NCBI GenBank assembly: GCA_947462335.1
Contig: OX381704.1
Coordinates: 123,924,004 to 123,988,003 of the forward strand
Source: Harmothoe impar
Lineage: Eukaryota; Annelida; Polychaeta; Phyllodocida; Polynoidae
Length of the DNA stretch: 64,000 nucleotides
Reading direction: 5' to 3'
The position numbers and the translations under genes are program-made. The notes under the pieces were generated by a model. The model was not told the origin of the DNA. It saw only the letters and a program-made list of their open reading frames with translations, and made no database searches. Every line of letters begins with the position of its first letter. The stretch's first letter is position 1. This document shows positions 9,814 to 19,657 of this stretch, one piece after another.

Positions 9814-10278
9814 TTACCGGTCGAAGATGTCCCCTCTGCGCCTCTTGCAAGAGCCACTACCTGTCTGAGGAGAGCATTGACGTCGCTTGGCGGTCCCCGC
9901 TTTCTTCTTCTTCGTAGCCGTGGCGGTGTTTGTTTTCCCTCCAGAGAAGGCCGTACTCGCCAACCTCTTGAGAGCACCTACTCCTCGCTCTTTCACGCTG
10001 TTCTTCAAAGTCTGCCCGTCCATCATATCTTTAGCTACGCCCACACCTGCGCGGAAGAGAGTTTTGCCTACTTTCTTCAACAGAGGAGTAGCCGAGCGCA
10101 TCAACCCTAATAGAGCACCACCAAAACTGTGCCCGCTCTGGAAAGAGCGCCCGCTGTACACATTGATGCCGTTGCCTAGCTGCGCGTTGTAGTAATCGCT
10201 ATACCCTTGACTGGTGGTGCGCTTTGGTGGAAAGTATGGAACGGATTGACGCATGATTCTTTTTTTCCTAACGCTCAA
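9814..10278 (-). CDS. Basic core protein (adenovirus pX-like)
   Basis: A 154-residue open frame upstream of the capsid gene. It has a Tyr/Gly-rich N-terminal part (YSDYYNAQLGNGINVYSG), a hydrophobic glycine-rich middle (FGGALLGLMRSATPLLKKVG) and a strongly basic C-terminus (KKKKAGTAKRRQ, SCKRRRGDIFDR). Proteins of this shape sit next to the capsid gene in Polintons and adintoviruses and are thought to be DNA-condensing or membrane-active core proteins like adenoviral pX/pVI. The role here is inferred from position and composition. There is no stop or frameshift, unlike its neighbours. Confidence 0.65.
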   Translation of the reverse strand: MSVRKKRIMRQSVPYFPPKRTTSQGYSDYYNAQLGNGINVYSGRSFQSGHSFGGALLGLMRSATPLLKKVGKTLFRAGVGVAKDMMDGQTLKNSVKERGVGALKRLASTAFSGGKTNTATATKKKKAGTAKRRQCSPQTGSGSCKRRRGDIFDR

Positions 10279-10333
10279 CAGGTCTCAGATGAAGTGTCAC
10301 CGTCACCTCGCCTCTACTGAATGGTATGGGGTG

Positions 10334-11338
10334 TCAGGATCTATCTCTTAAGTAGACGCCGACCTCGTCCACCCTCTTGCATTTCAAGGGAAAATAATCC
10401 AAATGCGGAAAACTGACAGCCGTCATCCCACGTCGATTCTTTCCAGTCCTGTCCACAGCGACGCAGCGTAACAGAGGCACTTGCATGTCACCCACACGTC
10501 TCTCTTGATTGATGTCGCAGTACACGTACACACAGTACATGTCTCCGAAGGGGTCCATCATGTAGACGCCGGTGGTCGTCGCATCGAAATGAGTCTTTGC
10601 CCCGAAGCCTAGAATGTCCGCCAGATGGTCGGTGAGGAGATAGCAAGTGTGTCTCGGCGGGTGGATGGTGACGCGCCTCGCCAGCGAGTCGTACGAGAAG
10701 ATGGATCTGTTGAGGAGTAGGAAGCTATTACCCACTAGTCTATCTTTCAGGATCTTATTCAAGCGCTGGACAAAGTGGGAGTTGTTTCCGGTGAAAATTG
10801 GAGGTACAGGTTCAGCAGAAAGGAGCGCACTTTATTTTCTGCTCCATACATTTAACCATTCTTTGTGCCTGGGTGCTCGTTTCTTCTCGCTTGCGTGACG
10901 GGGACAGGAACTGTTTGTATACAATGTTCGTCTGTTTCAAGTCGACGTCTCTTTTGAACCTTTTTCTTCCCATTTCACTCGCTGCTCTTGCGCCATGTCC
11001 GGCGTCTTTTCCAGGACATAACGTGCCTCCGTCTCATTTAGCGGGTTAGTGCTCGTGATCAACTTTTTCAGACCGATCAGCTGGTTCACTTTGTTCCAGT
11101 CTACATGGGGGGCTTCTTTCTTGTCGTGTCCAATCTCATCGAAAACTCTTTTCGCCTCAGCCAGTGAACCCTTCGTGCGCAGAAGAACAACCATGATCAT
11201 ATTGTCGTCTCGCACATTGCTTGATTCTGTGGGGAGCATGATCTCACTCAGTGCCCCTTCGTACGGTTCGGTCAAAAGGAGAGGTGAGTCGAAGTGAGTC
11301 TAGAAACACGTCAAGCTGTTGTCAGGGTAATACTCCAT
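10334..11338 (-). pseudogene. Probable Polinton minor virion protein (penton-like candidate)
   Basis: The N-terminal half begins at ATG 11338 (MEYYPDNSLT), has an in-frame TAG soon after, and continues TEPYEGALSEIMLP. The C-terminal half (10762-10334) has LADILGFGAKTHFDA, YCVYVYCDINQERRVGDMQ, PLLRCV and HLDYFPLKC. This architecture, with an N-terminal strand, an LGF helix, and a Y-x-D...VGD...PLLR core, is typical of the second virion protein encoded beside the Polinton capsid gene. The middle (about 10770-10940) is out of frame. It may be the pentameric vertex protein, but I cannot prove this from sequence. Confidence 0.6.
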
Positions 11339-11348
11339 AGAGCTGTTG

Positions 11349-12181
11349 CTAGGTAGGGTGATGTTCACTAGTCTTGTCGTAACGAGTCTTGTAGACCTTC
11401 TGAACTTCCTCGGGGTAGAACACGCCTTTTATCTCCTCACCGCTGTCGTCTTCTAGCTCGAACCCTCTACTTCCCAACGTTTTAGCAACGTTCATCACTT
11501 CCTCGCGCCATTTTCCCTCGTACCCTTTGTCAAAGGCACCTTTAGTTATCAACATCCGCACTCTGTCACCCGGAGCGATGACGTCCATATTTCATCGATT
11601 TGTTTCTTAGTGGGGACATTGTGTGTGTAGAAAACCCTTTCGCTATTTTCCGAGCTAACGTCAGCAGGCGCCATTTTCAACGTTTTGTGGTGGGTGCGAT
11701 TGTAAGAAGACACTACATCGTCCAGTACGTCTAGGTAGTGATACGTGCGCTTGTGTGTGAAATATCGCCACAGCTTCTCCTTCAGACTTCGGTTCAAGCG
11801 CTCCACTAGACTAGCTTTGATCTCGTCGTTCTCATCAGTGAAAAACTCTATACCCTCGCTGCTCAGGTGATCTTGGAAGATCTTGTTGAGAAACTCTTTC
11901 CCTTTGTCTGTCTGAATGGAGCGCGGTTGTCGGAGACATGGTTTGGAACGCCTCGGTGACAGCCGCGCCACTTTTAGATTTAGTGGGAGCGGCCCACGCA
12001 TACCTGGAGAAAACGTCGATCCCGTCACCACGTATCGGAAGCCCCCGTTGTGAGACGCCAAAGCTTGCATGTCCATCAGATCTAACTGCCACTGCTGATT
12101 GATTGCACCGGTTATCATCTTGTTCCTTGCGTATTTTCTCTGAATGGGTTTATGTTCAGTGTAGGCGTCCAGCGACACCAA
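11349..12181 (-). pseudogene. Polinton rve-family integrase
   Basis: A retroviral-type DDE integrase as found in Polintons. The first catalytic Asp lies in QWQLDLMDMQ, the second in IQTDKGKEF and the Glu in KASLVERLNRSLKEKLWRYF. The C-terminal SH3/chromo-like tail follows at 11588-11349 (PGDRVRMLITKGAFDKGYEG, then GVFYPEEVQKV). Between the first and second Asp (about 11930-12030) two compensating frameshifts disturb the core, and the tail is in another frame. The zinc-binding N-terminus is cut, because the 5' end overlaps the preceding scaffold-like gene in a different frame. In an intact element it would join the terminal repeats to host DNA. Confidence 0.85.
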
Positions 12182-13479
12182 GGCATCTCGGATGACAGCC
12201 GGGTCTTGGGCGCGAAAATGATGTTTCTGGAGTTTGGTGACGCTAGTGAAACTGGAGGGTGCTTTGACGTTGGTATATATCTAGCTATAACACGCCTCTT
12301 TTCTTTTTCCTTCTTGGTCAGTTTCTGACTTACCCATGAGGGCGAGAAAGCGTTGAAGTTTGCTTGGCGATTGCGTGGTTTCTTTTTCTTTCTTGGTTCA
12401 CTCGGTCTGATGGTGGAGGGGGGAGTATACTGCTTTGCGTAGTAGCGCGACAGCGGCGTATTTGACGGTGACGATCTGTTGGTAGTCGGCGTTTGGAAAT
12501 TGTTGTCATCGTTGTGGTCGTCATCGGAAGCACCACCAAAGTGGAAGGGGGTGGTCCTCGCACCGTACTCTTCTTCTTCCGTGTCGGAGCTGACTCGTTT
12601 CTCTCCTCTCTCGCCAGCTCTTATGTTCGAAGGTCTCTTGGGAGTGGTCGCTTTATAGGACGAGTTACCGATCAAGGAGCCAGTGGGATCTTCCGTGCGT
12701 AGCACCTGTTTGAACGCTGTGAAGCCTACCGGTTTCTCCACCCTCTTCCTGTACCTACTGACGTCGTTCAGTAAGTCCATTATGTTAATTCCAAGGGCGG
12801 GATCTGTTCTCTTACCCATCATCTCGCGCACCGTACCATCCTCGTTCCACTTGACCGAGTTGGTGTTTTGCAATCTCCTATACAGCTTGGTGGTAGCGAC
12901 ACGTTTCTTCTGCTGAACCTGTCGGAGCAAACCCTCTAGCAGGGAGACGTGGTGTTCGCCAGTCTGATGAGGCGAGGGGGAGTAGGATGTCGGGATGTTG
13001 TGGTTGTTGGGATTCGAGAGAAAAAATTGCAACCTATTCAACAACTTTCGGTATTTCAACATTTTCTCTCGCGATTCCAAAGTAGGATCGTTCAACACTA
13101 AGTCCAAGTTCCTGTAGATAAACTGTAGCACCTGGTGTAATGCCGCGTTGGGATGAAGGGATTGTTCTGCCTGTCTGTAGTAATAGGGCATATTGGAAGG
13201 TAGACCCGCTGCTGCTGCTGCTGCTGCAGTGGTGGTGGTGGTGGTGGTGTTGTTGTTGTCGGAGAGGAGGGTTTCAGTATGCTCATCAGTAAGACGAGGA
13301 ACCCCTAGAGCAGTAGAAGTAGCAGTAGCAGCAACAGCAGTAATAGCAGCAGCAGCAGCAGCAGCAGGAGTTGTGACGAGACCATGATGACGAAGCGGTG
13401 CTGATGGTGGTGGTGGTGGTGGTGGTGGTGGTGGTGACGCTTTCGCTTTCGTGAGCGTGTCAGGATCCACGAGCGCCAA
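12115..13479 (-). CDS. Polinton scaffold-like protein with homopolymer tracts
   Basis: A long open frame of 454 codons. The recognisable part is central: NAALHQVLQFIYRNLDLVL, KLYRRLQNTNSVKWNEDGTV and NIMDLLNDVSRYRKR, a conserved block of a Polinton protein of unknown detailed role that neighbours the ATPase and integrase. The N-terminal 110 residues are dominated by poly-Pro, poly-Ala and Asn/Thr/Ala runs encoded by expanded trinucleotides (13200-13430). The middle is acidic (DTEEEE), and KKKKPRNRQ is a likely nuclear-localisation patch. The C-terminal ~25 residues overlap the integrase in another frame and are probably not native. Confidence 0.6.
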   Translation of the reverse strand: MALVDPDTLTKAKASPPPPPPPPPPSAPLRHHGLVTTPAAAAAAAITAVAATATSTALGVPRLTDEHTETLLSDNNNTTTTTTTAAAAAAAGLPSNMPYYYRQAEQSLHPNAALHQVLQFIYRNLDLVLNDPTLESREKMLKYRKLLNRLQFFLSNPNNHNIPTSYSPSPHQTGEHHVSLLEGLLRQVQQKKRVATTKLYRRLQNTNSVKWNEDGTVREMMGKRTDPALGINIMDLLNDVSRYRKRVEKPVGFTAFKQVLRTEDPTGSLIGNSSYKATTPKRPSNIRAGERGEKRVSSDTEEEEYGARTTPFHFGGASDDDHNDDNNFQTPTTNRSSPSNTPLSRYYAKQYTPPSTIRPSEPRKKKKPRNRQANFNAFSPSWVSQKLTKKEKEKRRVIARYIPTSKHPPVSLASPNSRNIIFAPKTRLSSEMPWCRWTPTLNINPFRENTQGTR

Positions 13480-13550
13480 GCGTTTGTAGTGTTATTGCTG
13501 CTCTGAGTCCGTCATGGAGGTAGCGGTGGGTGGTAGAGGAATGAGGTGTC

Positions 13551-13883
13551 TCATATACGGAGAATGCTTTTTATAAGCGGTAAGGCCATCCCTATGAGAG
13601 CCGGAATGAGGAATCCTCCCTGTTGTACCAAGACGCTTCTCTTTCTTTTGATGGAAGAAGATTTTTTGCTAACCTCCCTCAGCACGTCGGCCAATTCTCG
13701 AAGACTGTCAAGTTGTTTGTTACTGAGCGGAATGTTTCCTTCCAGTAAATTCTGACAGATCTCGCTCAACGCTGTGATCAAATCATCGCTTCCCGAGCCT
13801 ATTAAATGCTCGCAATCCGCTGGCAAGCACTTAGCTAAGTGCTCAAGAGTGCCATAGTGTCTTCCGAGTCGATGAGAAGCCAT
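13551..13883 (-). CDS. Small conserved Polinton virion-associated protein
   Basis: A 110-residue open frame. It has a helical N-terminal part (LITALSEICQNLLEGNIPLS then LDSLRELADVLRE), a basic patch (KRKRSVLVQQGGF) and a hydrophobic C-terminal helix (LIPALIGMALPLIKSIL). Small proteins with this exact layout recur between the ATPase and scaffold genes of Polintons. The hydrophobic tail suggests a membrane-active or capsid-lining role, but that is inference. Intact here. Confidence 0.6.
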   Translation of the reverse strand: MASHRLGRHYGTLEHLAKCLPADCEHLIGSGSDDLITALSEICQNLLEGNIPLSNKQLDSLRELADVLREVSKKSSSIKRKRSVLVQQGGFLIPALIGMALPLIKSILRI

Positions 13884-13885
13884 TG

Positions 13886-14302
13886 CTACCGCTTTCTCTT
13901 TCTCTCTTTTTTTTTGTCTAGCGGTACGAATACGAGCTGATCGTGAATAGATGTCAAAGAGGAGCGTATTCTCAGATCGTCGGGTGTTGACTGCTTGAAG
14001 TCCAGAAGGATGTATGAGTGAGGACGCTTGAGTTCTTGCGTAAATATACTAGAGAGAGCCGCCGCGTTGGAGGGAAACACGGTGTGCGGTCGTATAATAT
14101 CACCTCCTTCTGCTGCTGCTCCTCTTCCTCCTCCCACGTCTCCCGCTATAGACTCTTTGCTAGGAAGACCTTCTCTGAATTCCACGGCGTACAGATTTTG
14201 CATTTTTTCAAACAGAGGTTGCCACTCGCCGTAATGGTAAAAGATCTTTGGCACTGGTGGCGTGGCCAGATTCTTCACGTCGCTTAGAAATCGATCCACC
14301 AA
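13886..14302 (-). pseudogene. Genome-packaging ATPase fragment (FtsK/HerA type)
   Basis: Two ends of the Polinton packaging ATPase are recognisable. An early part reads RFLSDVKNLATPPVPKIFYH then GEWQPLFEKM and EFREGLP. The C-terminal end reads RPHSYILLDFKQSTPDDLRI. The intervening Walker B/sensor region is replaced by a low-complexity Gly/Ala-rich stretch, and the Walker A P-loop should lie upstream of 14302, where no homologous frame is seen. The fragment is therefore inactive. It would have powered DNA packaging into the capsid. Confidence 0.7.
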
Positions 14303-14605
14303 GCGCGATTTTCAACAACTGGAGGGACAGGAGGGTCTGTCCTGTCTGTCTGTCCTGTTGAACGTTTGGTGACGAGTGGTTGTCGGGAGCGCTAGTGGTG
14401 CGTTTTATTCACACCAACACCGCCAGCAACAGCAGTAGTCTTTTTTTTTTCTTATTTTCTTATTTTTTTGCGATATATTCTATTTTTCACTCAATGTCCA
14501 TAAAAGATTGTATCAGACTCCAGAGGAGTCTGATATAATTATTTATTTTTAAAAAAAAGAGGAGGAGGAGGGAGCGCAGATCAATTTTTTAACAATTTTT
14601 TTTGA

Positions 14606-15253
14606 TCATTTAGGCAAAGCTTGTCGCTTTGCCGCTTTTTCTTTTTCTTTTTGTTCTGACGCGATCACATCTAAGAAGCAATAAGCAGTGTGAATGCCGT
14701 GGTGACAATCACAAATTGGAGCGTATGCTTTAAACGGCTGCGTTCCTTTCTTCTTCAATTTGGTTACACTGTAAAACGCAGGATAACAAGTGACGACGAC
14801 GAAACATTTCGCGATGGTGTTCACATCTACCACAACAAGCACCCACCGAGTGGGAGTCATGGTCACCCCCAAATAACTGATGTGGTCGTCGAATCGTTTC
14901 ATAGCTCTTATTCGAACAGTATTATTATAGTAGGATCGCGCTTTGTTGTTTTCATGAAACGCCCAACGAGTAGGTTCGTTGAGGGTGGCTATCAAACATT
15001 GTCGGAATGAAGACTGTTCTTTGAAGACAGCTCTCGGCCATTTCTCTATGTTTTCCTTTTCCGCTCTTGTTACACCCCCAACCGCCGCCGCACATTTGCT
15101 TTTCATGAGAATCGTATACGCTTCAAGACAAGCATGATTCTGAAGTATGTGACGTTCACTACTTTCAGATAAAAAAATAGCTAGGGAGACGTAGCGTAGA
15201 GAAGGAGGAGGAGGAGAAGAGAATTGTCTGCGGCGCGTCCTCTCAAGTGCCAT
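14606..15253 (-). CDS. Polinton terminal ORF, nuclease-like pattern (uncertain)
   Basis: A 215-codon frame from ATG 15253, the first gene in from the 16282 terminus, and intact. I do not recognise it with certainty. Visible landmarks are SSERHILQNHACLEAY, KWPRAVFKEQSSFRQCLIAT followed by LNEPTRWAF, a long strand-rich part with WVLVVVDVNTIAKCFVVVTC and then YPAF, and a Lys-rich C-terminus. The order His-rich helix, helix with TLxxP-like turn, then two strands ending in a T-x-Y/F-P-like motif resembles barnase/EndoU-type (BECR) nucleases, but no catalytic set can be proven. As the gene nearest the terminus it sits where Polintons often carry accessory cargo. Confidence 0.45.
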   Translation of the reverse strand: MALERTRRRQFSSPPPPSLRYVSLAIFLSESSERHILQNHACLEAYTILMKSKCAAAVGGVTRAEKENIEKWPRAVFKEQSSFRQCLIATLNEPTRWAFHENNKARSYYNNTVRIRAMKRFDDHISYLGVTMTPTRWVLVVVDVNTIAKCFVVVTCYPAFYSVTKLKKKGTQPFKAYAPICDCHHGIHTAYCFLDVIASEQKEKEKAAKRQALPK

Positions 15254-16282
15254 ATTTTTTCTCTCCAAAAAAAAAATTAGTGAAAAATAGAATAAAAAGA
15301 GTAGACTCAGCTCAGATTTCCTCCTGGAGTGTAAGTGACAGTGGTGGTGGTGGTGGTGGACGTCGTCGTGGTGGTGATGGTGTGTGTGGAAAGAAAGTAA
15401 AAATATATAGGAGAAATTTAATCCTGTTTTCACCTGGTGTATGATGATCAAAGAGAAACAAAACCCTAATCCCAGTTTCACCTGGATCACTCCGTCCCTG
15501 AGGGATGGACATGAGAGGGGAGTCCCAACTGTGATAATTGGTGTGATTAGTTTAATCCACACCAGCTGAATATGCTGAGGATTATGGGATTATGGGTGTG
15601 AGTGTTTATACAATAAACTACATGGGGCGGTAAGTGTCTCTGTCGCCCGTCCCCCGAGACGTGTGCTGCGCGTGTGTGTGGTATGATCCCAGTTTCACCT
15701 GGATCCCTCCACCCCTTAGGGATCAACATGGGAGGGGGCTGGACTTGTTTTTTGTGTGAAAAAATTAGAATAAAAAAAAATGAAAATGGCTTTTTTTTTT
15801 GTGTTTTTATTTTCATACATAATAAGTCGTTATGTTTACGAAACAAAAAAATAGAGTCACATGTTCTCACTGATCCTCTAATTAGGTCATGTTTGTATAC
15901 ACACAAACACGTCATGTGACATGTCACGTGGCCAGTACAAACAAAAGAGTCACGTGGTCGCTAAATAGGTCAAGTGACCAAAAGGGGGCGTAGTCTATTA
16001 TGCAAATGAGGGAGGTCACTTCCGGTATGCCTTAATATGGGCATGTGACGTCACTTCCGGTCAAAAGTAGGTCAGTAGGTCACTTAGAATGCTAGCCTCT
16101 GATTGGCTGAGAGCTTAACTAGGTCACGTTGCCATGGTCAACGGTCACTTCCGGTCCTAACTAGGTCACGTTCCCATGGAAACTGTCACTTACGGTCAAA
16201 TGGAGGCCTCTGATTGGCTGCAGGTCCCATGAGTTAAACCTAGTACTGCGTATAGTCCCATACCGATACAAACTATACTACT
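15254..16282. repeat. Polinton-1 terminal region and inverted repeat
   Basis: A non-coding end. 15920-16282 is rich in GTCACGTGAC-, TCACTTCCGGTC- and CTCTGATTGGCTG-type boxes, and its last 80 bases match the inverted start of Polinton-3 (62362 on). Two direct repeats containing CCCAGTTTCACCTGGAT occur near 15466-15526 and 15686-15742. A homopurine/trinucleotide stretch lies near 15340-15380. The boxes (E-box/USF-like CACGTG, ETS-like CCGGAAGT, CCAAT) look like promoter elements, but function is inferred. Confidence 0.65.
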
Positions 16283-16289
16283 TTGGTTT

Positions 16290-16470
16290 GTTGCTAATAC
16301 AGCTGGTTGCCTAGCAATGGCTATTCTAATTGTTTATCTGCCTGGTGGCTGGAGGACAGGGAGATGTGAGGCCAAGAGTGTAAGAGACCCTGAGCAGTGG
16401 GCGGGAGTAGCATTGGCTTGGACAGAATAAAAGAACCTGGTTATTACATTTATTCTCAGTGTTGTTATGT
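16290..16470 (+). repeat. Possible LTR tail of a third family
   Basis: The stretch contains AATAAAAG followed about 40 bases later by TTGTTATGTTACA, the layout of an LTR R-U5 end on the plus strand. It directly abuts the deleted 3' side of Gypsy-A copy 1. No partner copy is visible, so this is tentative. Confidence 0.25.
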
Positions 16471-16585
16471 TACAAAGTAAAATCACCTCCCCACAGGAAA
16501 TGCTTAAACCTTTTCGTATATACTACTACAGCCAACAACTCACTTTTAAAAGTACAGTAATTCCTCTGTGCCTTATTGAGGGTAT

Positions 16586-17130
16586 TGTAGTTGGTCTCTT
16601 AATACAAGTGTAACGCATGAGATCAAAAACCAGACAAGTTAAATTAGACTTTAATATAAGGCGACTTTATTACAAAGGAAACTCTTGAGTATTATAGCAC
16701 CAGTATAACCATCTGATATACAGGGATCAGATCAGATCATAATACAGGGAAGTAACCCTACAGCGTAGTGTTAAGCCCGGAGTACAGAGTGGTCTTGCCT
16801 CGACAGTCCCAAACCTGACTGACTTCCAATGAGGAAGTAGCCACCTTATACACACCGCTGCGTAGGCCACGTGACCTTACCAGCAGCGCCACCTAGTAGG
16901 TATAGTTATGAAACACGCTTATTAAAATACAACCGAATAGAACCGAGGGTAGTACCGGTACACTACCGTATACAACCGAACTAGAGTGAGTCCGTTTATG
17001 TAACGAACTGACGATACTCGTTAGATGAATAAACCAGTTATGTATACAATGAAACCGTGTCGTTTTACATCATAACAACATATAATAGATATACCACGAT
17101 AACAGTTAGACTCATAGTCAACCCGTTACA
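16586..17130 (-). repeat. Gypsy-B solo LTR with GTAT target duplication
   Basis: A 545-bp LTR, TGTAGTTGGTC ... ACCCGTTACA on the plus strand, closely similar to the LTR at 60058-60598. GTAT at 16582-16585 and 17131-17134 flanks it. The Gypsy-A RNase H sequence continues on both sides, as comparison with 33170-33320 shows, so this is a clean insertion followed by LTR-LTR recombination. Confidence 0.9.
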
Positions 17131-17531
17131 GTATTACTTGCAAAAGCCAGCAGTACTTCTTTCCCATCTTGCATTTGGGACAAGGCAACACCTATGCTCT
17201 TGTTACTGGCGTCAGTATCCAGTATGAAATGACCCTCTGCTGTGGGATATTTCAATACTGGAGTGGTTCGAAATAGGTTTTTCACAGCTTCGAATGCTAG
17301 ATCTTGTTCAGCACCCCATGGGAAAGGCTCCTTCCCTCTACCCGGAGTCCAGTGAGCTAGGGCCTGCATAGGCTGAGCTATTCTGGCATACCCTGGAAGG
17401 AAATCCCTGTAGTGAATACAGAAGCCGAGGAAAGACCGTATATCTCTAGGTCCTTCTGGCTTGGAATGTAGCACCATATCAGTTTGGCCCAACCCAGTGG
17501 GTTCCCCGAAGGCTACATTGTATTCCATCAA
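17131..17531 (-). pseudogene. Gypsy-A RT C-terminus / RNase H remnant
   Basis: The frame joins the pre-RT motif GEPTGLGQTDMVLHS directly to GPRDIRSFLGFC, so the whole RT palm including the catalytic Tyr-x-Asp-Asp box is deleted. The thumb/connection (FLPGYARIAQPMQALAHW) and the RNase H start (HFILDTDASNKSIGVALSQ) follow, until the Gypsy-B LTR interrupts. Further RNase H sequence resumes at 16471-16585. Inactive. Confidence 0.85.
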
Positions 17532-18162
17532 CTCAACTGATCTTTCTGGTCCCCCGCCACCAGGCTTGAATCGTCCACTAATATTCTAAGTTCTGGATAC
17601 AAATTGAATATCCCTTCAAGGTTCGGTTTGGTATCTTCTGAGAGTATACTGGTGCTTGCCTGTGCAAAGATCACCTGCCCAACGGGAGTACCTTTCATCA
17701 GATATCAGACTCATGCTGCCACTTCCAATGAAAGTATCTGCACTCTTGAGTTCAATGGATGCTAATCTCACCACATCGGGTTCTATTACTGTCATTCGGT
17801 CCCGGAAGATACTGCCACTCGAAAACAGAACATCACAACTCTGTCCTCGAGTTATCTTGACTGTCTGTACCACTGAGGCTAAAGAAGATACCTTTCTCAA
17901 TATGCATTGTACGACCATCTTGTATGGATGCTCAATTTTCAACATCCCCTTACGAGGTTCCAACATTGCCCCGTACAATGCAGCGAAATCAAATCCGATG
18001 ATGCCATCATCAATTAGATCAGCAATAGTAGGCTACAGGAGGTAATCCTGTTTACCTATATTGACTTCAAAAAACACTTTGCCAAATGTCTGCATACAGC
18101 TACCCTCAGCTGAATGAGGTTCTACCCTCGTTTTGAAGTTATCAGGCTCCTCAGCTACATGA

Positions 18163-18396
18163 TCATAAGATCATGGAGTGACTAGCTCCAGTATCAACCA
18201 AAAATTCTGCACACCTACTCTTCACTGCCTCAGTCAAATACCACCTCTTCCCATCCTGTGGTGACGGGTTGATGGTGAAACGTTCGAAATCCTTGGTAAC
18301 ACCAAGATCCACCCCCTCCCCAGCTTTAAGTGTTTCAGGCAGGGGTGATCCGGGGACAATCGGGCACTGCTGACCATCTCCAGCTCCTTTATCCAA
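18163..18396 (-). pseudogene. Gypsy-A retropepsin fragment
   Basis: Contains AEFLVDTGASHSMIL, the D-T-G-A active-site loop of retroviral-type aspartic proteases, at the end of the open frame. The flap region downstream is broken. It sits between gag and RT as in Gypsy polyproteins, where it would cleave Gag-Pol. Confidence 0.8.
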
Positions 18397-18672
18397 TTTG
18401 CCACTGGAAGGAACTGATCAGGTCCCTCTTCCAAACTTCCAGTCTCTTCTACACCTCAGACTTCATTGTTTGCACTGTTGGTGATAAGCTGGCACACATT
18501 CACATTAGGTGTTACTTCCTTGCCATCATGAGCAACCCCCACTAGTTTTCCATATTCTTATCCTCAGGTTTCTGCCCTGGCTTCTCAGCTGGGTATTTTG
18601 TTGCAAAGTGTCCCAGTGCCTGAAATAAATAACACTTTCGGGTAGTTTTATCCACCCTTGGCTTCGAATTCC

Positions 18673-19260
18673 TCATTGTCTGCCAGAAATCATGTCAGTC
18701 AACCTCAAAAGAAGTTCCTCCATGAAACTAAGGGTTGAGGGTGTCGGTGCGCTTGCGGTTCCTGAGGTTGCAGGAGGTGTTCTCCTGTCTGCCTTTGGAT
18801 AGCGCTTCAAATTCAAATTGGAGTAAGATTTGCCACTGTTCTTTTGAGACACTGTGCCAATCTCCTCCTCCCTTCCAGAATCACCTTCCTCTGTATCAGA
18901 GTCAGGTGGATTTTGTACCACGCTGGAAGTTCTCCAAAACATTTTCGAAGAAAGCAGATGTCGCTTCCTGTCATAGTCTTCTATGGCTATGAACAAACCT
19001 GTAAGATAAGTTCCAGCTTGCCAACTATCACAGGCCGCTGTGCTTTCATCAGAATCCCTCAAGCCCTCAATGGACTGAGAAAACAGAGTGTTAAGAAACT
19101 GTTGGTCATCCAATTGCCATCGTGGTCTAGCCCTTTGTAAGAGATTTTGAAGTTCTAAACCAAACACACGATTGAGTCCTTTTTTGGAACAGCCGGAGCG
19201 GATCCTAATTACTCACATTACCAATCAGGTAACTGGCCCATTCCACCAACGGGGTAAATG
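18673..19260 (-). pseudogene. Gypsy-A gag capsid-domain remnant
   Basis: Helical capsid-like segment with FGLELQNLLQRARPRWQLDD and FLNTLFSQSIEGLRDS, then a disordered linker (DSDTEEGDSGREEE). The same protein is seen at 45169-45732. A CCHC knuckle expected downstream is degraded in this copy. Gag would package element RNA. Confidence 0.75.
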
Positions 19261-19433
19261 ATCATGCACCATGTGTGGTTCTCCACCTCAAAAACTTGCC
19301 AGGCCCATTTCTGAGCGCTCGAAGTAGCTCATCCAAAGACTCCTGCTCAGACAAACAGTTGTACCTCACATCCATGAGGTCGGCGAACCATTCCTGCCAT
19401 GGCTGCCTGCCAGTAAAAGGATTCGAAGTGCTT

Positions 19434-19541
19434 CCCAGTGGGCACAAAATTCAGTTCAACATTGAATCAATGATGAATCAACATTGAATCAACATTGACA
19501 ACCAGTAATCAATGTTGATGCAATGTTCTGTGCCCATTGGG
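19434..19541. mobile_element. 108-bp MITE with CCCARTGGGCACA termini
   Basis: Begins CCCAGTGGGCACA and ends TGTGCCCATTGGG as an inverted repeat, with internal AACATTGAATCAACATTG repeats. It interrupts the Gypsy-A gag region: copy 2 near 45810 lacks it. No coding capacity. Confidence 0.8.
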
Positions 19542-19657
19542 TTGATGTGCGTCTTGCAGCGTTATGGTTGTCTCTGTGTAACAAACGCGACTGCTCAACG
19601 CTCCAGTTTACGATGCCAGCATTGTCAGTATATCTGCTCACACAATCAACTCCCATG

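Larger units (their letters stand above)
7429..16282 (-). mobile_element. Polinton-1 (Maverick/adintovirus-like), truncated and decayed
   Basis: This minus-strand gene block has the standard Polinton morphogenesis set: terminal ORF, packaging ATPase fragment, small conserved protein, scaffold-like protein, rve integrase, minor virion protein, basic core protein, major capsid protein and adenain-like protease. One terminus is seen at 16282: read inward it begins AGTAGTATAG and matches the terminus at 62362. The other end, with the DNA polymerase, is missing where a Gypsy-A LTR abuts the protease. Most genes have stops or frameshifts, and a TTAA element interrupts the capsid gene. It is an old endogenous copy that cannot make particles by itself. 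Confidence 0.85.

Noticed and set aside
13098..13479. Separate plus-strand and alternate-frame ORFs in the repeat-rich scaffold gene
   Set aside because: They are products of trinucleotide runs open in several frames; only the minus-strand frame has the conserved Polinton block.
15312..15927. Pro/His-rich ORFs upstream of the terminal Polinton gene
   Set aside because: They lie in the low-complexity terminal repeat, share no motif with known Polinton genes and have no conserved start; treated as non-coding.
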